DNA from: an uncultured Hyphomicrobiales bacterium
GTDB lineage: Bacteria; Pseudomonadota; Alphaproteobacteria; Rhizobiales; Beijerinckiaceae
DNA: 15,628 nt
NCBI GenBank assembly: GCA_903903935.1
Contig: CAIVAX010000510.1
Location: 1-15,628, forward strand
Direction of reading: 5' to 3'
The translations under genes and the position numbers were made by a program. Positions within the stretch are counted from its first letter, which is position 1. Every line of letters starts with the position of its first letter. Below the pieces are notes generated by a model. It was not told the DNA's origin. It saw nothing but the letters and a program-made list of their open reading frames with translations, and searched no databases. Shown here one piece after another: positions 1-7,203 of the stretch.

Positions 1-182
1 ACCCTCGCTGCCCCCTGCTTTGCCCAGACCTAGATCCTGCGCCCTTGACCAAAGCCGACAAAGGTCGCAAAACACGCTCCTGGTAAGACAGGCGCCTAGC
101 AAGATAGGCTCAGAGCCAGAGTGCCCCCAAGGGACTTGGGTTGGCTGGGCTCCTTTCGTTCGGGATAGATGCGGGATAAACG
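1..182. other. Non-coding stretch upstream of leuD
   Basis: No convincing gene is seen here. It holds a small perfect inverted repeat at 126-140 (CCCAAG, three-base loop, CTTGGG) and a second at 95-110 (GCCTA/TAGGC), neither followed by a T-run. No confident promoter was found; TTGACC at 45-50 has no good -10 partner. It is probably the 5' gap of leuD, with the preceding gene outside the window. Confidence 0.4.
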
Positions 183-788
183 ATGGACAAGTTCGAGACA
201 TTCACCGGTATTGCTGCACCCCTCGTGATCACCAATATCGACACCGATATGATCATCCCCAAGCAATATCTGAAGACCATCAAGCGCACGGGCTTGGGCA
301 AGGGCCTGTTTTCCGAATTGCGCTTTCGTGAAGATGGCACGGAAAATCCTGATTTCGTGCTCAATAAGGCTGCTTGGCGCAAGGCCAGCATTCTGGTGGC
401 GGGCGATAATTTTGGCTGCGGCTCGTCGCGCGAACATGCCCCCTGGGCGCTGAAGGATTTCGGCTTCAAAGTGATCGTCTCGACCAGCTTTGCCGATATT
501 TTCTACAATAATTGCTTCCAGAATGGCCTTTTGCCGGCCAAGGTCTCGGCCGAGGATCTTGCCAAGCTGCAGGAAGATGCCGAGCGCGGCGCCAATGCCA
601 CTTTGACCGTCGATCTCGTCAAACAAGAAATTCTCGGCCCCGATGGCGGCGTGGTGAAGTTTGAAATCGATCCCTATCGCAAGCAATGCCTGCTCGAAGG
701 GCTCGATGACATTGGCATTACTCTGGTCAAAGCGCCCAAAATCGATCAATTCGAGGCCAGCAATAAAACCAGCCATCCTTGGGTCTAA
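183..788 (+). CDS. leuD: 3-isopropylmalate dehydratase small subunit LeuD
   Basis: This is the small, swivelling subunit of isopropylmalate isomerase. With the iron-sulfur subunit LeuC it converts 2-isopropylmalate to 3-isopropylmalate in cytoplasmic leucine synthesis. The 201-residue length is normal for bacterial LeuD. The N-terminal part carries the [15 protein letters not shown] segment expected of the family, and the [14 protein letters not shown] substrate-binding signature lies at residues 77-90. The ATG at 183 is preceded by the modest purine stretch GGGATAA and gives the expected family N-terminus, so the start is credible. leuC is not in the window, so leuD is separate from it or leuC lies upstream. 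The last codons (HPWV plus stop) belong to a short sequence that is repeated twice more just downstream. Homology is clear from the motifs. Confidence 0.96.
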   Translation: MDKFETFTGIAAPLVITNIDTDMIIPKQYLKTIKRTGLGKGLFSELRFREDGTENPDFVLNKAAWRKASILVAGDNFGCGSSREHAPWALKDFGFKVIVSTSFADIFYNNCFQNGLLPAKVSAEDLAKLQEDAERGANATLTVDLVKQEILGPDGGVVKFEIDPYRKQCLLEGLDDIGITLVKAPKIDQFEASNKTSHPWV

Positions 789-825
789 CTGACCTTGGGT
801 CTAAACATCCTTGGGGTCTAAAAGA
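777..825 (+). repeat. Three tandem copies of a ~16-bp unit over the leuD stop
   Basis: Copies at 777-792, 793-808 and 809-825 share the core CCTTGGGTCTAA; the third has one extra G. Copies 1 and 3 match further upstream through CAT, so the leuD tail encoding HPWV plus stop is effectively duplicated after the gene. Each copy contains a TAA. This looks like slippage-type duplication. No function is evident. Confidence 0.85.
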
Positions 826-849
826 CCGGGCTCATGATGATGGGCCCGG
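826..849 (+). terminator. Possible hairpin after leuD
   Basis: CCGGGC at 826-831 pairs perfectly with GCCCGG at 844-849 across a 12-base loop. It lies 38 bp past the leuD stop but is not followed by a T-run, so it is at best a weak or factor-assisted terminator, or an mRNA 3' end stabiliser. Confidence 0.3.
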
Positions 850-930
850 CAGAATGAGCTTGCCGCGAAAATTTGCCGCTTTTTAACCGCAGATTTACCT
901 CCTCCAGCAGTTATGGCTGAGAGGTGAGAC

Positions 931-2124
931 ATGACTATGCGGACCCCTTTGCTTTCTAGCCTTTTGGCCTTTGGCCTACTGCTGCCCCCAGCAGGCGCGC
1001 AGGCGCAGTTCTCAGCTTGCCTCGCTGAGCTCAAAGCCAGTGCTGTTGCGCAAGGCATTCGTGCGCAAACCTTTGAGCGCACCATGGCGGGCGTTGAGGC
1101 TGATCCCAAAGTGCTCGAAGCCATGGACATTCAGCCCGAATTCAAAACCCCCATCTGGGATTATCTGGCTGGCCTCGTCGATCAGGATAAGATCAAAGAT
1201 GGCCTTGCGCGGTTGAAAACCTATGCTGCGCCTCTTGCTGCAGCAGAAAGCAAATATGGCGTGGATCGCCATGCCATTCTGGCGGTCTGGGGTGTCGAGA
1301 CAGATTATGGCAATAATTTTGGCAAATGGCCGCTGCCGCAATCCCTCTCGACCATTTCTTGCAGCCAATCGAAACGGCGCGATTATTTTCGTGGCGAGCT
1401 GATGTCTCTGCTCAAAATTGTCGATCGCGGTGATTTGGATCCGCAAGTGCTCAAAGGCTCTTGGGCAGGCGCTTTTGGTCATACGCAATTCATGCCCACC
1501 ACTTATCTTAAATTGGCCGTGGATGGGGATGGCGATGGGCGGCGTGATCTCGTTGGCTCTATTCCCGATGCATTGCATTCCACCGCCAATTATCTGGCCA
1601 AAGGGGGCTGGGTGACGGGCGATGTCTGGGGCTATGAGGTCAAACTTCCCAATTCCAATGCTGGCCCCTCTGGTCGCACAGATCGCCGCGCCGTTTCGTT
1701 CTGGTCAGAGCGCGGGATCAAGAAAATCGATGGCACTGCTTTGACGGGCACTAAGCCGGCTGGTCTTTTGCTGCCGGCGGGCGCGCAGGGTCCAGCATTC
1801 CTCGTGTTCAAAAATTACGATGCCATTTTCTCCTATAATGGCGCGGATTCCTATGCTTTGGCGATTTCGATTTTGTCGGATCATTTGCGCGGCAAGTCGG
1901 GCATTCAAACACCTTGGCCCACCGATGATCTTGGCCTCTCGCGCGCCGAGCGCAAGGAGCTGCAAAGCCTGTTGATCGCGCGCGGTTTTGAGATTGGCGC
2001 TGTCGATGGCGCGATTGGCAATCGCACGCGTGAGGCTATTGCCCTTGTGCAAGGCCAAGCCGGACTCGAGCCCGATGGTCATGCGGGGCAGAAAATTTTG
2101 CGTGTGCTGCGCCAAGGAAATTGA
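931..2124 (+). CDS. Secreted MltB-type lytic murein transglycosylase
   Basis: The product cleaves peptidoglycan between MurNAc and GlcNAc, forming 1,6-anhydro ends, in the periplasm. The 397-residue protein has a signal peptide (hydrophobic LLSSLLAFGLLLPP, probable cleavage after AGAQAQ near residue 29). A long SLT_2/MltB catalytic domain follows, with the catalytic glutamate at E123 in WGVETDYGNNFG and the downstream AGAFGHTQFMPTTYLK block. A peptidoglycan_binding_1 domain occupies about residues 333-394 (ELQSLLIARGF...VDGAIGNRTREAI). No lipobox cysteine is seen at the signal-peptide end, so it is probably soluble rather than a lipoprotein, unlike E. coli MltB. The ATG at 931 follows a strong ribosome-binding site (GAGGTGAG, 921-928). 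It stands alone and is convergent with the oxidoreductase gene. Which MltB subgroup it belongs to is unresolved, so no symbol is given. Confidence 0.93.
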   Translation: MTMRTPLLSSLLAFGLLLPPAGAQAQFSACLAELKASAVAQGIRAQTFERTMAGVEADPKVLEAMDIQPEFKTPIWDYLAGLVDQDKIKDGLARLKTYAAPLAAAESKYGVDRHAILAVWGVETDYGNNFGKWPLPQSLSTISCSQSKRRDYFRGELMSLLKIVDRGDLDPQVLKGSWAGAFGHTQFMPTTYLKLAVDGDGDGRRDLVGSIPDALHSTANYLAKGGWVTGDVWGYEVKLPNSNAGPSGRTDRRAVSFWSERGIKKIDGTALTGTKPAGLLLPAGAQGPAFLVFKNYDAIFSYNGADSYALAISILSDHLRGKSGIQTPWPTDDLGLSRAERKELQSLLIARGFEIGAVDGAIGNRTREAIALVQGQAGLEPDGHAGQKILRVLRQGN

Positions 2125-2164
2125 TCTGCACATTGATCAGCAAAGTGAGATGCGCAGATTGCTC

Positions 2165-2194
2165 GTGCTGCCTCAGAGTTTGAGCAGCACTTTG
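2165..2194 (+). terminator. Hairpin between convergent genes
   Basis: GTGCTG, a bulged C and CTCA (2165-2175) pair with TGAG-CAGCAC (2181-2190) around a five-base GAGTT loop, followed by TTTG. It sits 40 bp after the transglycosylase stop and overlaps the last codons of the convergent oxidoreductase gene, whose stop is at 2173-2175. The T-run is short, so termination strength is uncertain. On the minus strand there is no T-run after it. Confidence 0.4.
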
Positions 2195-3147
2195 CCTTGC
2201 GCTTTGCGGCTGGCCAGTTCGTTCATCGCTTGGCCAATCTCCGCCAAGGGATAGATTGCATGCACATGGGTAGAGAGCTTGCCCTCTGCCGCCCAGCTCA
2301 ACAATTGTTGCATATTCTCGCGTTGCACATGGGGCTCGCGCTTGATGAACTCACCCCAGAACACACCCACCAGCGAACAGCCTTTGAGCAGCGCAAGATT
2401 GAGCGGTATTTTGGGAATATCGCCCGCGGCAAATCCCACCACCAAGAGACGGCCCTTCCAAGCAATGCTGCGCAAGGCTGGCTCTGTATAGGCCCCGCCC
2501 ACTGCATCATAAATCACATCGACGCCGCGGCCTTGCGTGGCTGATTTTAACCCCTCGCGCCAATCCTCGCGCGAATAATCAATCAACACATCAGCGCCCG
2601 CCTTTTTAGCAAAATCCAGTTTCTCTTGCGACGAGGCGCAGGCGATGATTGTCGCGCCCATCAGGCGGCCCAATTCAATCGCTGCTAGCCCCACGCCGCC
2701 AGAGGCGCCAAGGATGGCCAGACTCTCCCCGGGTTGAAGATGGGCGCGTTGCTTGAGCGCATGCAGTGTCGTGCCATAAGTGATCGACAGGCCAGCTGCT
2801 GTTTCATCGCTGATCGAGCTAGGCAAATGGGAGAGCATCTCAGCCTTGACGCAAATTTTGTCACGCGCGGCGCCATAGCCCGAATAGCCGCACACACGAT
2901 CGCCCGGTGCAAAGCCTGTGACATTGGCGCCAATCGCCAGAACACGGCCCGAAAACTCGCCTGCCGGAGAAAAGGGCAATTGCGGTTTGACTTGATATTT
3001 GTCGGCAATGATCAAAAGATCAAAAAAGTTCAGCGCAGCATAATGAATGCCCACCAACACTTCGCCAGCTGCTGGAACAGGATCGGGCAGCTCCTCAATG
3101 GCAAGATCTTCTATTCCGCCAAAGGCTCTGCACAGAGCTGCGCGCAT
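2173..3147 (-). CDS. Zinc-independent NADPH:quinone oxidoreductase-type MDR protein
   Basis: This medium-chain dehydrogenase/reductase belongs to the quinone oxidoreductase (QOR/zeta-crystallin) branch, cytoplasmic enzymes that use NADPH to reduce quinones or activated double bonds. The 324-residue protein has a GroES-like N-terminal domain (about 1-115, with YAALNFFDLLI and FSPAGEFSGRV) and a Rossmann domain with the nucleotide-binding motif GASGGVG at 147-153. The zinc-binding cysteine cluster of alcohol dehydrogenases is absent. The chosen ATG at 3147 has a good ribosome-binding site (AGAGGA, 3157-3152) and gives the usual family start MRAALC; the open frame extends to 3195, but that would overlap the sigma gene and lacks such a site. 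It begins 16 bp after the sigma stop, so the two are probably co-transcribed. The substrate is unknown; enoyl reductase activity is an alternative. Confidence 0.9.
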   Translation of the reverse strand: MRAALCRAFGGIEDLAIEELPDPVPAAGEVLVGIHYAALNFFDLLIIADKYQVKPQLPFSPAGEFSGRVLAIGANVTGFAPGDRVCGYSGYGAARDKICVKAEMLSHLPSSISDETAAGLSITYGTTLHALKQRAHLQPGESLAILGASGGVGLAAIELGRLMGATIIACASSQEKLDFAKKAGADVLIDYSREDWREGLKSATQGRGVDVIYDAVGGAYTEPALRSIAWKGRLLVVGFAAGDIPKIPLNLALLKGCSLVGVFWGEFIKREPHVQRENMQQLLSWAAEGKLSTHVHAIYPLAEIGQAMNELASRKAQGKVLLKL

Positions 3148-3163
3148 TCTATCCTCTTTGCTG

Positions 3164-3739
3164 TTAAGTGGCTTCCACAACGCCGCCCGCCTCAAGGCTG
3201 CGCCGCAGTTTTGTGAAAGACAGTCGAATGCGTGATTTCACCGTGCCCAAAGGCAGGCCGGTTTGCTCGGCGATTTCCGAATGCGACAAACCATTGAAAA
3301 ACGCCAGACGCACCAATTTGAGGTGATCGCTCGGCAAGTCTTTCATCGCCTGATGCAGCACGCCCTCGCGATCTTGCGCATCAATGAGGCCGAGCGCATC
3401 TGGCTGGCTCATATCGGCAATGCTCAACAGACTGTCATCATCATCGACCAGATCGAGTCGCTCGCGGCGCAGCAGATCAATGCGTCGATTGCGAGCAATG
3501 CGATAGAGCCAAGTGGCGAGTGATGATTTTTCTGGATCAAATAGCTCTGCCTTACGCCAGAGCGTAGTCATCACATCTTGCGTCAATTCCTCGGCTGCTG
3601 CCCGATCACTGCCTCGGCGCATCATATAGGCTTGAATGCGGGGGGCGAAATGATCGAACAATTTGCCAAACGCCTCACGGTCGCGCTGGTGCGCGACGAG
3701 TGCCACAAGGGCAGCGTGCTGGGAAGCGTTGGACGACAT
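3164..3739 (-). CDS. ECF (group IV) RNA polymerase sigma factor, RpoE/ECF11-like
   Basis: The product directs RNA polymerase to a specific set of promoters, typically in a stress response. The 191-residue protein has only the two ECF domains: region 2 at about 24-93 (ELTQDVMTTLWRKAELFD, then WLYRIARNRRIDLLRRE) and region 4 at about 127-182, with the helix-turn-helix GLSHSEIAEQTGLPLGTVKS and the RIRLSFTKLRRSLE helix. The AFF-(x)-GLSHSEIAE and LPLGTVKSRIRL pattern resembles the RpoE/ECF11 group, whose usual partner is the zinc anti-sigma ChrR; that assignment is from memory and not tested. No ChrR, zinc-finger or membrane anti-sigma gene flanks it. The next gene, 16 bp downstream, is an oxidoreductase. 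The start at 3739 has only a weak purine-rich site upstream. It is divergent from the IalB-family gene. Confidence 0.92.
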   Translation of the reverse strand: MSSNASQHAALVALVAHQRDREAFGKLFDHFAPRIQAYMMRRGSDRAAAEELTQDVMTTLWRKAELFDPEKSSLATWLYRIARNRRIDLLRRERLDLVDDDDSLLSIADMSQPDALGLIDAQDREGVLHQAMKDLPSDHLKLVRLAFFNGLSHSEIAEQTGLPLGTVKSRIRLSFTKLRRSLEAGGVVEAT

Positions 3740-4001
3740 CCGAATAAGGGTCTCTCTTCATTTCGGTCAGCCTCTGGCAGAGGGCAGATCAAGTCTCTAC
3801 TTTCGCACGAAATGACGATGGGTGGAACCCCGTTCGATCAGCTTTGCTGTGCGACACATGCGGTGAAAATGTGGGCTATAGCTTCATCCCATCGTCATAT
3901 TTAGTATACCAAGAGCTTGTTTAGTCTACCAAGAGCTTGCCAGATTTGAGCTTGGCAGAGGGGCCTCGCCAAAATGGGCCCCGACAGAGTAATCTGCGGG
4001 C
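3740..4001. promoter_or_regulatory. Divergent gap between sigma-factor and IalB-family genes
   Basis: This 262-bp non-coding stretch must hold the promoters of both divergent genes. On the minus strand TGATCG at 3840-3835 resembles the TGATC-type -35 element associated with RpoE/ECF11 sigma factors, about 100 bp upstream of the sigma gene start; 17-18 bases further on is only (C)GTCATT, not a convincing -10. Autoregulation is therefore only a suggestion. It also holds the tandem repeat at 3901-3940. Confidence 0.25.
3901..3940 (+). repeat. Two tandem copies of a 20-bp unit
   Basis: 3901-3920 and 3921-3940 match at 18 of 20 positions (core TACCAAGAGCTTG, preceded by TTAGT and one variable base). 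They lie 62 bp upstream of the first possible start of the IalB-family gene and 162 bp upstream of the sigma gene. They could be a duplicated operator or a slippage product; the arrangement matches other duplications in this window. Confidence 0.85.
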
Positions 4002-4745
4002 ATGATTCGCTCTGATCTTCAGCGGGCTCGGTCCCAGTTTCATCTTCCAATCATGGTCCAACGCGGCCTGCTCGTGAGCCTGTTGGTCTGCCTGCCCTTG
4101 ACCTCGGCTCTTGCCCAAAAGGCCAAGGAAGAGCCTGCCAAACTCGCCGCCACAAAGCCGGCTGCCGCCAAAGCCACGCCAGCCAAAGCCACGCCAGCCA
4201 AACCAGCCGCAAGCAAGCCAGCCACAAGCAAACCTACCGCGGCCAAACCTACCGCGGCCAAACCTGCAGCCACCAAACCTGTTCCTGCCAAACCTGAGGC
4301 CGTCAAACCGGCTCTTTTGGCTACTTTTGGCGAGTGGGGGGCCTATATGGCCGGTGCGGGTGCCCAAAAGACCTGCTATGTCCTCGCTCAACCCAAAGAG
4401 CGCCTGCCTGCAGGCGTCAACCGAGATCCGGCCTTCGCGTTCATTAGCACCCGGCCAGGCCAGGCCGTGCGCAATGAAATTTCAATCACCATGGGATTTG
4501 ACGTCAAAAAGGGCACCAACCCCAGCATGGACATTGTCGGGGGCAAATCTATTGGCATGACAGCCAAGGGTAGCAATTTATGGATCAAAAACGCTGCCGA
4601 AGAGCCCGCCGTCTTGGACAGCCTCAAAAAAGGCACCAAGCTGAATGTCAAAGCCACTTCGTTGCGCAATCGCCAATTGACCGATGCCTATGTGCTCACC
4701 GGTCTGGCTCAGGCGCTTGAGCGTCTGGCCAAGGAATGCCCCTGA
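4002..4745 (+). CDS. Secreted IalB-family protein with Lys/Ala/Pro repeat linker
   Basis: The C-terminal ~140 residues match the invasion-associated locus B family, periplasmic proteins common in Hyphomicrobiales and named after a Bartonella factor linked to red-cell entry; their biochemical role is unclear and the name does not imply virulence here. Recognisable blocks are FGEWGAYMAG (109-118), FISTRPGQAVRNEISITMGF and LWIKNAAEE. A signal peptide (VQRGLLVSLLVCLPLTSALA) precedes ten five-residue Lys/Ala/Pro repeats at residues 53-102. The start is uncertain: ATG 4002 gives a long, basic n-region, while ATG 4053 gives a textbook signal peptide; neither has a good ribosome-binding site. There are cysteines in the mature domain at TCYVL and at the extreme end (KECP), possibly a disulfide. 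It is a single gene, divergent from the sigma factor. Confidence 0.88.
   Translation: MIRSDLQRARSQFHLPIMVQRGLLVSLLVCLPLTSALAQKAKEEPAKLAATKPAAAKATPAKATPAKPAASKPATSKPTAAKPTAAKPAATKPVPAKPEAVKPALLATFGEWGAYMAGAGAQKTCYVLAQPKERLPAGVNRDPAFAFISTRPGQAVRNEISITMGFDVKKGTNPSMDIVGGKSIGMTAKGSNLWIKNAAEEPAVLDSLKKGTKLNVKATSLRNRQLTDAYVLTGLAQALERLAKECP
4158..4307 (+). repeat. Ten 15-bp coding repeats (pentapeptide xxxxK)
   Basis: Ten in-frame 15-bp units encode pentads such as PAAAK, ATPAK (twice), PAASK, PTAAK (twice) and PVPAK. Two pairs are perfect at the DNA level: 4167-4181/4182-4196 and 4236-4250/4251-4265. The result is a strongly basic, extended periplasmic linker between the signal peptide and the IalB domain. 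Copy number probably varies between strains. Confidence 0.9.
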
Positions 4746-4805
4746 AGTTTGTCCCTAAAGCCAAGGCTAGGATGGCGAACTGGCATTGAGTGAGATCAGG
4801 CCTAT

Positions 4806-4837
4806 CCGTGTGAGCGTCTGACCGTGTGAGCATTAAG
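4806..4837 (+). repeat. 16-bp period duplication upstream of acs
   Basis: CCGTGTGAGC at 4806-4815 recurs at 4822-4831, a 16-bp period with the remaining six bases diverged. It lies in the 286-bp gap (4746-5031) between the IalB-family gene and acs, in which I see no gene. Confidence 0.6.
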
Positions 4838-4880
4838 CCTTGTTGCCGCCAGATATCTCTGATCGATATCCCTCCGCCGA

Positions 4881-4920
4881 CCCAAGCCCTTTAGTGCAGA
4901 CCCAAGCCCTTTAGTGCCGA
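4881..4920 (+). repeat. Two tandem copies of a 20-bp unit upstream of acs
   Basis: 4881-4900 and 4901-4920 match at 19 of 20 positions (core CCCAAGCCCTTTAGTGC). They lie about 110-150 bp before the acs start, where a promoter or regulator site could sit; no known operator is recognised. Confidence 0.88.
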
Positions 4921-4993
4921 CCAAAGTGTGACAAGGGATCGCTTGTCGGACACCGCCTCCTTGTCCTATGAAGACAGATCAGCATGTGAAGGC

Positions 4994-5026
4994 CGGAGGC
5001 GAACAAGTCCTCCGCAGCAAGGGAGG
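4994..5026 (+). promoter_or_regulatory. Alternative hairpins over the acs ribosome-binding site
   Basis: CGGAGG (4994-4999) pairs with CCTCCG (5009-5014). The same CCTCC (5009-5013) can instead pair with GGAGG at 5022-5026, which is the acs ribosome-binding site six bases before the ATG. The two pairings exclude each other, so the leader could switch between an open and a masked site. This is seen in the sequence, but function is inferred; GC-rich leaders often fold by chance. Confidence 0.35.
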
Positions 5027-5031
5027 CATAA

Positions 5032-6966
5032 ATGTCCGAGAAGGTTTATCCCGTCAGCGCGCAATGGGCCAGCCGCGCCTTTGTGGATGATGCCAAATAT
5101 AACGCCATGTATGCCGCCTCGATCAAAGACCCTGATGCTTTTTGGGGCGAGCATGGCAAGCGCATTGATTGGATCAAGCCTTACACCAAGGTGAAGAACA
5201 CCAATTTCAACCAGCCCCATTTGTCGATCAAATGGTTTGAGGATGGCGTCACCAATGTGGCGATGAATTGTGTTGATCGCCATTTGCCCCAGCGTGCCGA
5301 TCAGACTGCCATTATCTGGGAAGGCGACAATCCTGCCGAGTCCCAGCACATCTCCTATCGTCAATTGCATGAGCATGTCTGCCGCTTTGCCAATGTGCTT
5401 AAGGCCAATGGCGTCAAGAAGGGCGATTGTGTCACCATTTATCTGCCCATGATCCCAGAAGCCGCCTATGCCATGCTGGCCTGTGCGCGCATTGGTGCTG
5501 TTCATTCCATCGTCTTTGGCGGCTTTTCACCCGATTCCTTGGCTGGCCGCATTGAAGATGCGAGCAGTACGATTGTGATCACTGCTGATGAAGGTCTGCG
5601 CGGCGGCAAGCCTGTGCCGCTCAAGGCCAATGCTGATGCGGCGGCGCAAAAGGCTCCCGTCAAGACGATGATTGTCGTGCGCCGCACCGGCGGCAAAGTA
5701 GCCATGCAGGCGGGCCGCGATGTCTGGTATCATGAGGAAATGGCCAAGGTCTCTGCCGATAATCAGCCTGAGCCGATGAATGCGGAAGATCCATTGTTCA
5801 TCCTCTATACCTCGGGCTCGACTGGCAAGCCCAAGGGCGTGCTACACACCACTGGCGGCTATCTCGTCTATGTCTCAATGACGCATCAATATGTCTTCGA
5901 TTATCATGAGGGCGATATTTATTGGTGCACGGCAGATGTGGGCTGGGTCACTGGTCACAGCTATATCGTCTATGGCCCGCTCGCCAATGGCGCGACGACG
6001 CTGATGTTCGAAGGCGTGCCCAATTATCCGACCATGTCGCGCTTCTGGGAAGTGATCGACAAGCACAAGGTCAATATTTTCTACACAGCCCCGACTGCTA
6101 TTCGCTCTTTGATGGGGGCGGGCGAAGAGATGGTGAAGAAAACCAGCCGCGCATCTTTGCGCTTGTTGGGCTCGGTGGGTGAGCCGATCAATCCTGAGGC
6201 TTGGGAATGGTATTATCGCGTTGTTGGCGATAATCGGTGTCCGATTGTTGATACATGGTGGCAGACCGAAACAGGCGGCATTCTCATCACGCCGCTGCCC
6301 GGCGCAACTGCGCTCAAGCCCGGCTCAGCGACGCGTCCCTTCTTTGGTGTTCAGCCGCGTATTGTCGATGCCGATGGCAAGACAATGGAAGGGGCTTGCG
6401 AAGGCAATCTCGTGCTCACCGATTCCTGGCCCGGCCAAATGCGCACGGTCTTTGGTGATCACGAGCGCTTTGTGCAGACCTATTTCTCGACCTATCCCGG
6501 CACTTATTTCACCGGCGATGGCTGCCGCAGGGATGCTGATGGCTATTATTGGATTACCGGCCGCGTCGATGATGTGATCAATGTCTCAGGCCATCGCATG
6601 GGAACAGCTGAAGTGGAGAGTGCTCTTGTTGCTCACGCAAAGGTTTCAGAGGCCGCCGTGGTTGGCTATCCGCACGACATTAAGGGGCAGGGCATCTATG
6701 CCTATGTGACTTTGATGATCGGTGAGCAATCGACGGAAGATTTGCGCAAGGAATTGGTCAATTGGGTGCGTCGTGAAATTGGCCCCATTGCATCACCCGA
6801 TGTGATTCAATTTGCACCGGGCCTGCCCAAGACACGCTCAGGTAAAATCATGCGTCGTATTCTACGCAAGATTGCAGAAAACGATGTCGGCGCTTTGGGG
6901 GATACATCCACTCTGGCTGATCCCAGCGTGGTCGATGATTTGATTGCCAATCGCGCCGTCAAATAA
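5032..6966 (+). CDS. acs: Acetyl-CoA synthetase (AMP-forming)
   Basis: The cytoplasmic enzyme activates acetate with ATP to acetyl-AMP and then acetyl-CoA, allowing growth on or scavenging of acetate. The 644-residue length fits the family (about 650). Motifs in order: ATP-binding loop [10 protein letters not shown] at 260-269, the acetyl-CoA synthetase-specific [19 protein letters not shown] block, [10 protein letters not shown], the hinge region YFTGDG...[13 protein letters not shown], and the C-terminal [11 protein letters not shown] with catalytic K605, the lysine that protein acetyltransferases modify in homologues. TWWQTETGG and the tryptophan in WWQ favour acetate over longer acids. 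The ATG at 5032 has a strong GGGAGG ribosome-binding site. It is monocistronic, closed by an intrinsic terminator at 6994-7020. Confidence 0.97.
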   Translation: MSEKVYPVSAQWASRAFVDDAKYNAMYAASIKDPDAFWGEHGKRIDWIKPYTKVKNTNFNQPHLSIKWFEDGVTNVAMNCVDRHLPQRADQTAIIWEGDNPAESQHISYRQLHEHVCRFANVLKANGVKKGDCVTIYLPMIPEAAYAMLACARIGAVHSIVFGGFSPDSLAGRIEDASSTIVITADEGLRGGKPVPLKANADAAAQKAPVKTMIVVRRTGGKVAMQAGRDVWYHEEMAKVSADNQPEPMNAEDPLFILYTSGSTGKPKGVLHTTGGYLVYVSMTHQYVFDYHEGDIYWCTADVGWVTGHSYIVYGPLANGATTLMFEGVPNYPTMSRFWEVIDKHKVNIFYTAPTAIRSLMGAGEEMVKKTSRASLRLLGSVGEPINPEAWEWYYRVVGDNRCPIVDTWWQTETGGILITPLPGATALKPGSATRPFFGVQPRIVDADGKTMEGACEGNLVLTDSWPGQMRTVFGDHERFVQTYFSTYPGTYFTGDGCRRDADGYYWITGRVDDVINVSGHRMGTAEVESALVAHAKVSEAAVVGYPHDIKGQGIYAYVTLMIGEQSTEDLRKELVNWVRREIGPIASPDVIQFAPGLPKTRSGKIMRRILRKIAENDVGALGDTSTLADPSVVDDLIANRAVK

Positions 6967-6993
6967 TATCGAGCAAATCAAAGCATATCCTTG

Positions 6994-7020
6994 AAATGCC
7001 CGGCTTTGCCGGGCATTTTT
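6994..7020 (+). terminator. Intrinsic terminator of acs
   Basis: An 11-bp perfect stem (AAATGCCCGGC, 6994-7004; GCCGGGCATTT, 7008-7018) with a three-T loop ends in a T-run to 7020. It lies 28 bp after the acs stop. The strongest terminator in the window. Confidence 0.93.
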
Positions 7021-7038
7021 GTTGGGATGAAACATCCT

Positions 7039-7066
7039 TTGACACCGCAAGAGGGCTTACTAAAAT
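7039..7066 (+). promoter_or_regulatory. Housekeeping-type promoter upstream of rsmB
   Basis: TTGACA at 7039-7044 and TAAAAT at 7061-7066, spaced 16 bp, are a near-consensus sigma-70 promoter just after the acs terminator. Transcription from it would start near 7073, giving rsmB a leader of about 130 nt that is AT-rich and has no gene I can support. Confidence 0.6.
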
Positions 7067-7203
7067 CATGGCATTCAACGTCTGCCAATGCTAATTAAGG
7101 AGAGTTCGACGTCTGGCGACAGTGAGGACTTACAAAACGTGCAAATTTTCATTGTGAATCAATTTCAAATGCACAGTCATATTTTATTTGGGGAGTTGAG
7201 CAT

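Noticed and set aside
3824..3828. GGAAC resembling the -35 of general-stress (EcfG) promoters
   Set aside because: There is no CGTT at 16-17 bp spacing downstream.
3921..4391. Gly/Arg-rich open frame on the minus strand
   Set aside because: Its regular glycine pattern is the mirror of the Lys/Ala/Pro coding repeats of the IalB-family gene.
3901..4920. CRISPR array or mobile-element ends from the short repeats
   Set aside because: Only two copies each, no spacers of constant length, different sequences, no cas or transposase gene, and no terminal inverted repeats.
4966..5505. Long open frame on the minus strand inside acs
   Set aside because: It overlaps an unambiguous acs on the other strand, has no recognisable domain, and is a product of codon bias. 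The same applies to minus-strand frames at 96-776, 1012-1578, 7969-8502 and 11524-12159.
7069..7095. Mini open frame MAFNVCQC in the rsmB leader
   Set aside because: It overlaps the predicted transcription start near 7073 and has no ribosome-binding site.
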